A DNA stretch of 16,196 bases from Bacillota bacterium. Lineage in GTDB: Bacteria; Bacillota; Clostridia; Lachnospirales; CAG-274. The stretch lies in NCBI GenBank assembly GCA_017627115.1, contig JAGAHK010000139.1, positions 1-16,196 of the forward strand. The letters are read 5' to 3'. The notes beneath the pieces were generated by a model that worked only from the letters and a program-made list of their open reading frames with translations, did no database searches and had not been told where the DNA came from. This document shows, one piece after another, positions 14,294-16,196 of the stretch. The translations under genes were made by a program, and so were the position numbers. Positions within the stretch are counted from its first letter, which is position 1, and the number at the start of each line of letters is the position of its first letter.

Positions 14294-14329
14294 TTTCGCT
14301 TTTTATTGTGCAAAGTGCAAAAAGCGAAA
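14294..14329. repeat. Perfect 11-bp inverted repeat between divergent promoters
   Basis: TTTCGCTTTTT (14294-14304) and AAAAAGCGAAA (14319-14329) are exact inverted repeats separated by 14 nt that contain TGCA-AAG-TGCA. On the minus strand the stem is followed by TTTTT. It lies between the rbgA promoter and the surface-protein promoter, upstream of both. It could be a two-sided transcription insulator or a protein-binding site. The remainder of 14229-14346 shows nothing else I can name. Confidence 0.6.
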
Positions 14330-14346
14330 AAAATTTTTTTATTTAA

Positions 14347-14375
14347 TTGACTTTTCATAAAATATCCTTTATAAT
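14347..14375 (+). promoter_or_regulatory. Strong sigma-A promoter of the secreted repeat protein
   Basis: TTGACT (14347-14352), a spacer of exactly 17 nt and TATAAT (14370-14375) match the consensus at 11 of 12 positions. The predicted transcription start near 14382 gives a leader of about 90 nt before the GTG at 14472. Confidence 0.88.
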
Positions 14376-14403
14376 TAAACCTGTACAAATATGTTCTTTT
14401 GGG

Positions 14404-14428
14404 GGGTGCTATACCCAGAGGAAGGTAT
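14404..14428 (+). promoter_or_regulatory. Alternative leader stems in the secreted-protein mRNA
   Basis: GGGT (14404-14407) can pair with ACCC (14413-14416), or ATACC (14411-14415) with GGTAT (14424-14428). The two share bases and exclude each other. Both are short. No known riboswitch consensus was recognised. Confidence 0.3.
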
Positions 14429-14471
14429 TAATTAAAAAAACAAAATTTAATATTAAAGGAGGAAAAAAGAC

Positions 14472-16196
14472 GTGAGAAAATCAACAAAAAGATTAGTAAG
14501 CGGCATTCTTGCCCTTTCTATGTTGGTTACTTCCATGACAGTTAATCCTGCAAGTGTTTTCGCAGCTGATTACACATCGGGTTCGCTTGAAGGTTATACA
14601 TTCACTTCTTCAACAGAAGCAAGTGTTAAAACTTCAACATGGACATTCAATTCAACCGATGAAGCTGATGTCACAGACAAAACAACCAAGGAAGTTACCA
14701 TTAATGGTAACGAAGATCCTAAAATTGCTGCCGGTGACACATTTGACGGCATTACTGTTACAGGCGAAGGCACAAAGAGCTGGAACAGCGGCAATCAGTT
14801 CTCGTTAAACAAAACAATGGGTTTTGATGTTGCTCTTTCAAGTGAGTGTACAGGCGGTAAAATAACTGTTACCTGTAAAGACACAAAAGCCACAAGATAC
14901 TTAATTGTAAACAATGACGAGACTAAGCAAGTTGCATACAGCAAGGCAGCACCTGTGGAATTCGAGTTCACAGCTGATGACATCAATAATGGTGTTCTTT
15001 CTTTCTCGAATTCAAAATCAGATGGCGATTACAAGATTTTAGGCATTACTCTTGTAGAAAATCTTGGTGCGGCAGCTGATACCACAACTGTAGAAGCAAC
15101 TACAGAAGAAACAACTGTAGAAGCTACAACAGCAGCTGTTGAAGATAGCACAACAACAGCAGCTGAAGACACAACAACAGAACCTACAACAGCAGCTGCT
15201 GTTAATATAGGTTCAAGCTACAAGGCAGTATTCGGTGACTCAAGCAAGGTTTCCTGGGCAGCAGGCGATGCTGCTTACAAGAAGGGCAATGCTATTGAAG
15301 TTGATCCTTCAGTAGAAGTTATTGCAGCACAGGAACTTGATTACACATTAAAGAATCCTGCTGAAGTAAACGCATTTGAAAACGGTAATGTTTACGATTC
15401 ACACATTGCTTCAACAGGTACAAACACATCTGTATCTGTTGACAACGCAGCTCCCGCAAACTATCGTATAGCTTTTACAATTAAAGCTCTTAAGGACGTT
15501 TCTATTGCTATCGACTCAAAAGTCGGTGCAGGCAAGACTGTTATTTTAGGCAAGACAGACGATCCTATCGATGCTATCGTTAATGTAACATCTATCGAAA
15601 CTGTTGCATCCGCTTCGGGTGAACTTCACACATTCGCAACTGACCTTAAGGAAGGCGAGACTGTAGTATTCCTCGGTCAGGGCACAAATCCTCCTATCTA
15701 CGGCATTGATGCAGTAGCAGAAGGTGAAGATCCCATAGGCCCTGCTGAATGGGATGTAGTATTTGAAGACCTTATCAAAGACCTTGCAACAGGCGATCCT
15801 TTCGTTAAGAAAGCAGGCTCTGTTATCTTTGATAACGACGAAATGACAGTTACTAACCTTCAGGAACTTGATGCTTCCAAGGAAGAAGAATCTGTTTTCG
15901 GAACAAGCGGCAACACATATACACGTTGGGTCGCATCTATTGGTGATTCCGTTGAAGTTGCAGTTGACGGCGAAGCTCCTTCAAAATATCGTAAGGTAAT
16001 TGCTGTTGAAGCAAAGCAGAACGGTACACTTTCACTTGACCTTAAATTCAGTGCAAGCGCTACAAACAAGAAAGCTATCGTTGTAGCAACAGGTAATGAT
16101 ACAGACGGTTACACATCTCTTCCCGACGGTATTGTCGGCACAATAACTGCTGATGAGATCCCCGCTGATGTTACAGATTTCCATACATTGGAATTA
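14472..16196 (+). CDS. Secreted tandem-domain surface protein with Thr/Ala/Glu-rich linker (3' end outside window)
   Basis: The reading frame is open from GTG at 14472, behind AAAGGAGG (14455-14462), to the right edge: 575 residues with no stop. Residues 1-31 form a signal peptide (RKSTKRL, hydrophobic core ILALSMLVTSM, cleavage after SVFA). Residues 33-203 look like a beta-sandwich of the kind seen beside pectate lyases and other polysaccharide-active proteins (GGKITVTCKD...RYLIV...FEFTADD...YKILGITLVE). Residues 204-244 are a Thr/Ala/Glu linker. Two further domain copies start near 252 and 429, with ELD anchors at 288 and 465, a period of 177 residues; the first ends NPPIYGIDAVAE. The carbohydrate-binding role is inference, and any catalytic or anchoring domain would lie beyond the edge. 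Codon use favours GCA/GCT, ACA and ATT/ATC, with few ATA, unlike mnmG or rapZ; with the strong promoter this suggests high expression. Confidence 0.88.
   Translation, partial: MRKSTKRLVSGILALSMLVTSMTVNPASVFAADYTSGSLEGYTFTSSTEASVKTSTWTFNSTDEADVTDKTTKEVTINGNEDPKIAAGDTFDGITVTGEGTKSWNSGNQFSLNKTMGFDVALSSECTGGKITVTCKDTKATRYLIVNNDETKQVAYSKAAPVEFEFTADDINNGVLSFSNSKSDGDYKILGITLVENLGAAADTTTVEATTEETTVEATTAAVEDSTTTAAEDTTTEPTTAAAVNIGSSYKAVFGDSSKVSWAAGDAAYKKGNAIEVDPSVEVIAAQELDYTLKNPAEVNAFENGNVYDSHIASTGTNTSVSVDNAAPANYRIAFTIKALKDVSIAIDSKVGAGKTVILGKTDDPIDAIVNVTSIETVASASGELHTFATDLKEGETVVFLGQGTNPPIYGIDAVAEGEDPIGPAEWDVVFEDLIKDLATGDPFVKKAGSVIFDNDEMTVTNLQELDASKEEESVFGTSGNTYTRWVASIGDSVEVAVDGEAPSKYRKVIAVEAKQNGTLSLDLKFSASATNKKAIVVATGNDTDGYTSLPDGIVGTITADEIPADVTDFHTLEL
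15081..15204 (+). repeat. Low-complexity linker-coding repeat
   Basis: This stretch encodes the linker built of TTVEATTEE- and TTTAAEDTT-like units. DNA-level duplications include ACAACTGTAGAAGC at 15084-15097 and 15111-15124, and CTACAACAGCAGCTG at 15124-15138 and 15184-15198. Such regions change length by slippage or recombination. Confidence 0.75.

Noticed and set aside
14401..14428. A riboswitch in the leader of the secreted-protein gene.
   Set aside because: Only short alternative stems are visible and no conserved aptamer core, such as that of c-di-GMP classes, could be recognised.
15081..15204. A CRISPR-like array, because of recurring short units.
   Set aside because: The units are in frame, unevenly spaced and encode a Thr/Ala/Glu linker within an open reading frame.

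Overview
The window looks like chromosomal sequence from a spore-forming, low-to-mid GC Gram-positive anaerobe of the Clostridia, most likely an Oscillospiraceae/Ruminococcus-like gut bacterium. This rests on an HprK/Crh-type catabolite-control pair, a T-box leader on valS, a small spore-protein-like gene, a SpoVB-like flippase, RbgA, WhiA and RapZ, and a secreted protein with the Thr/Ala/Glu-rich linker common in ruminococcal surface proteins. The organism assignment is inference. No rRNA, tRNA, transposase, phage gene or CRISPR array was seen.

Layout. (1) 1-1574: 3' end of a SpoVB/MurJ-like flippase with its terminator, then the long-form ribosome hibernation factor hpf with a leader hairpin and its own UUCG terminator. 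(2) 1656-9782: a mostly same-strand series of mnmG (tRNA wobble modification), hprK, a ROK glucokinase, two small unknown membrane proteins, murB, rapZ, whiA and an HPr-like crh gene. This is the familiar Firmicutes hprK/murB/rapZ/whiA/HPr neighbourhood, but yvcK (usually between rapZ and whiA) is absent, and a near-consensus promoter sits inside the 3' end of rapZ. (3) 9885-12893: a T-box riboswitch with a GUA (valine) specifier, a second strong terminator-like hairpin, and valS ending in a bidirectional terminator. A 33-nt element lies directly after both the T-box terminator and the valS terminator. (4) 12931-14164, minus strand: a 47-residue gamma-SASP-like gene too short for routine ORF calling, and rbgA (50S ribosomal subunit assembly GTPase, TTG start). 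(5) 14200-16196: a divergent intergenic region with two consensus promoters flanking a perfect 11-bp inverted repeat, then a secreted repeat protein that runs off the right edge.

How the genes work together. HprK senses metabolic state and phosphorylates Ser on HPr/Crh. The partner encoded here (9540-9782) keeps the HprK target serine but has Asn where HPr has its PTS histidine, so it looks regulatory only. The adjacent glucokinase would supply glucose 6-phosphate independently of the PTS. RapZ, WhiA and MurB connect this node to amino-sugar/cell-wall metabolism and growth. MnmG, ValS, HPF and RbgA are translation-related housekeeping.

The least explained items are the pair of small membrane proteins (the second starts with a motif of Na+-pump decarboxylase beta subunits), the repeated hairpin flanking valS, the missed spore-protein-like gene, and the tandem-domain secreted protein.
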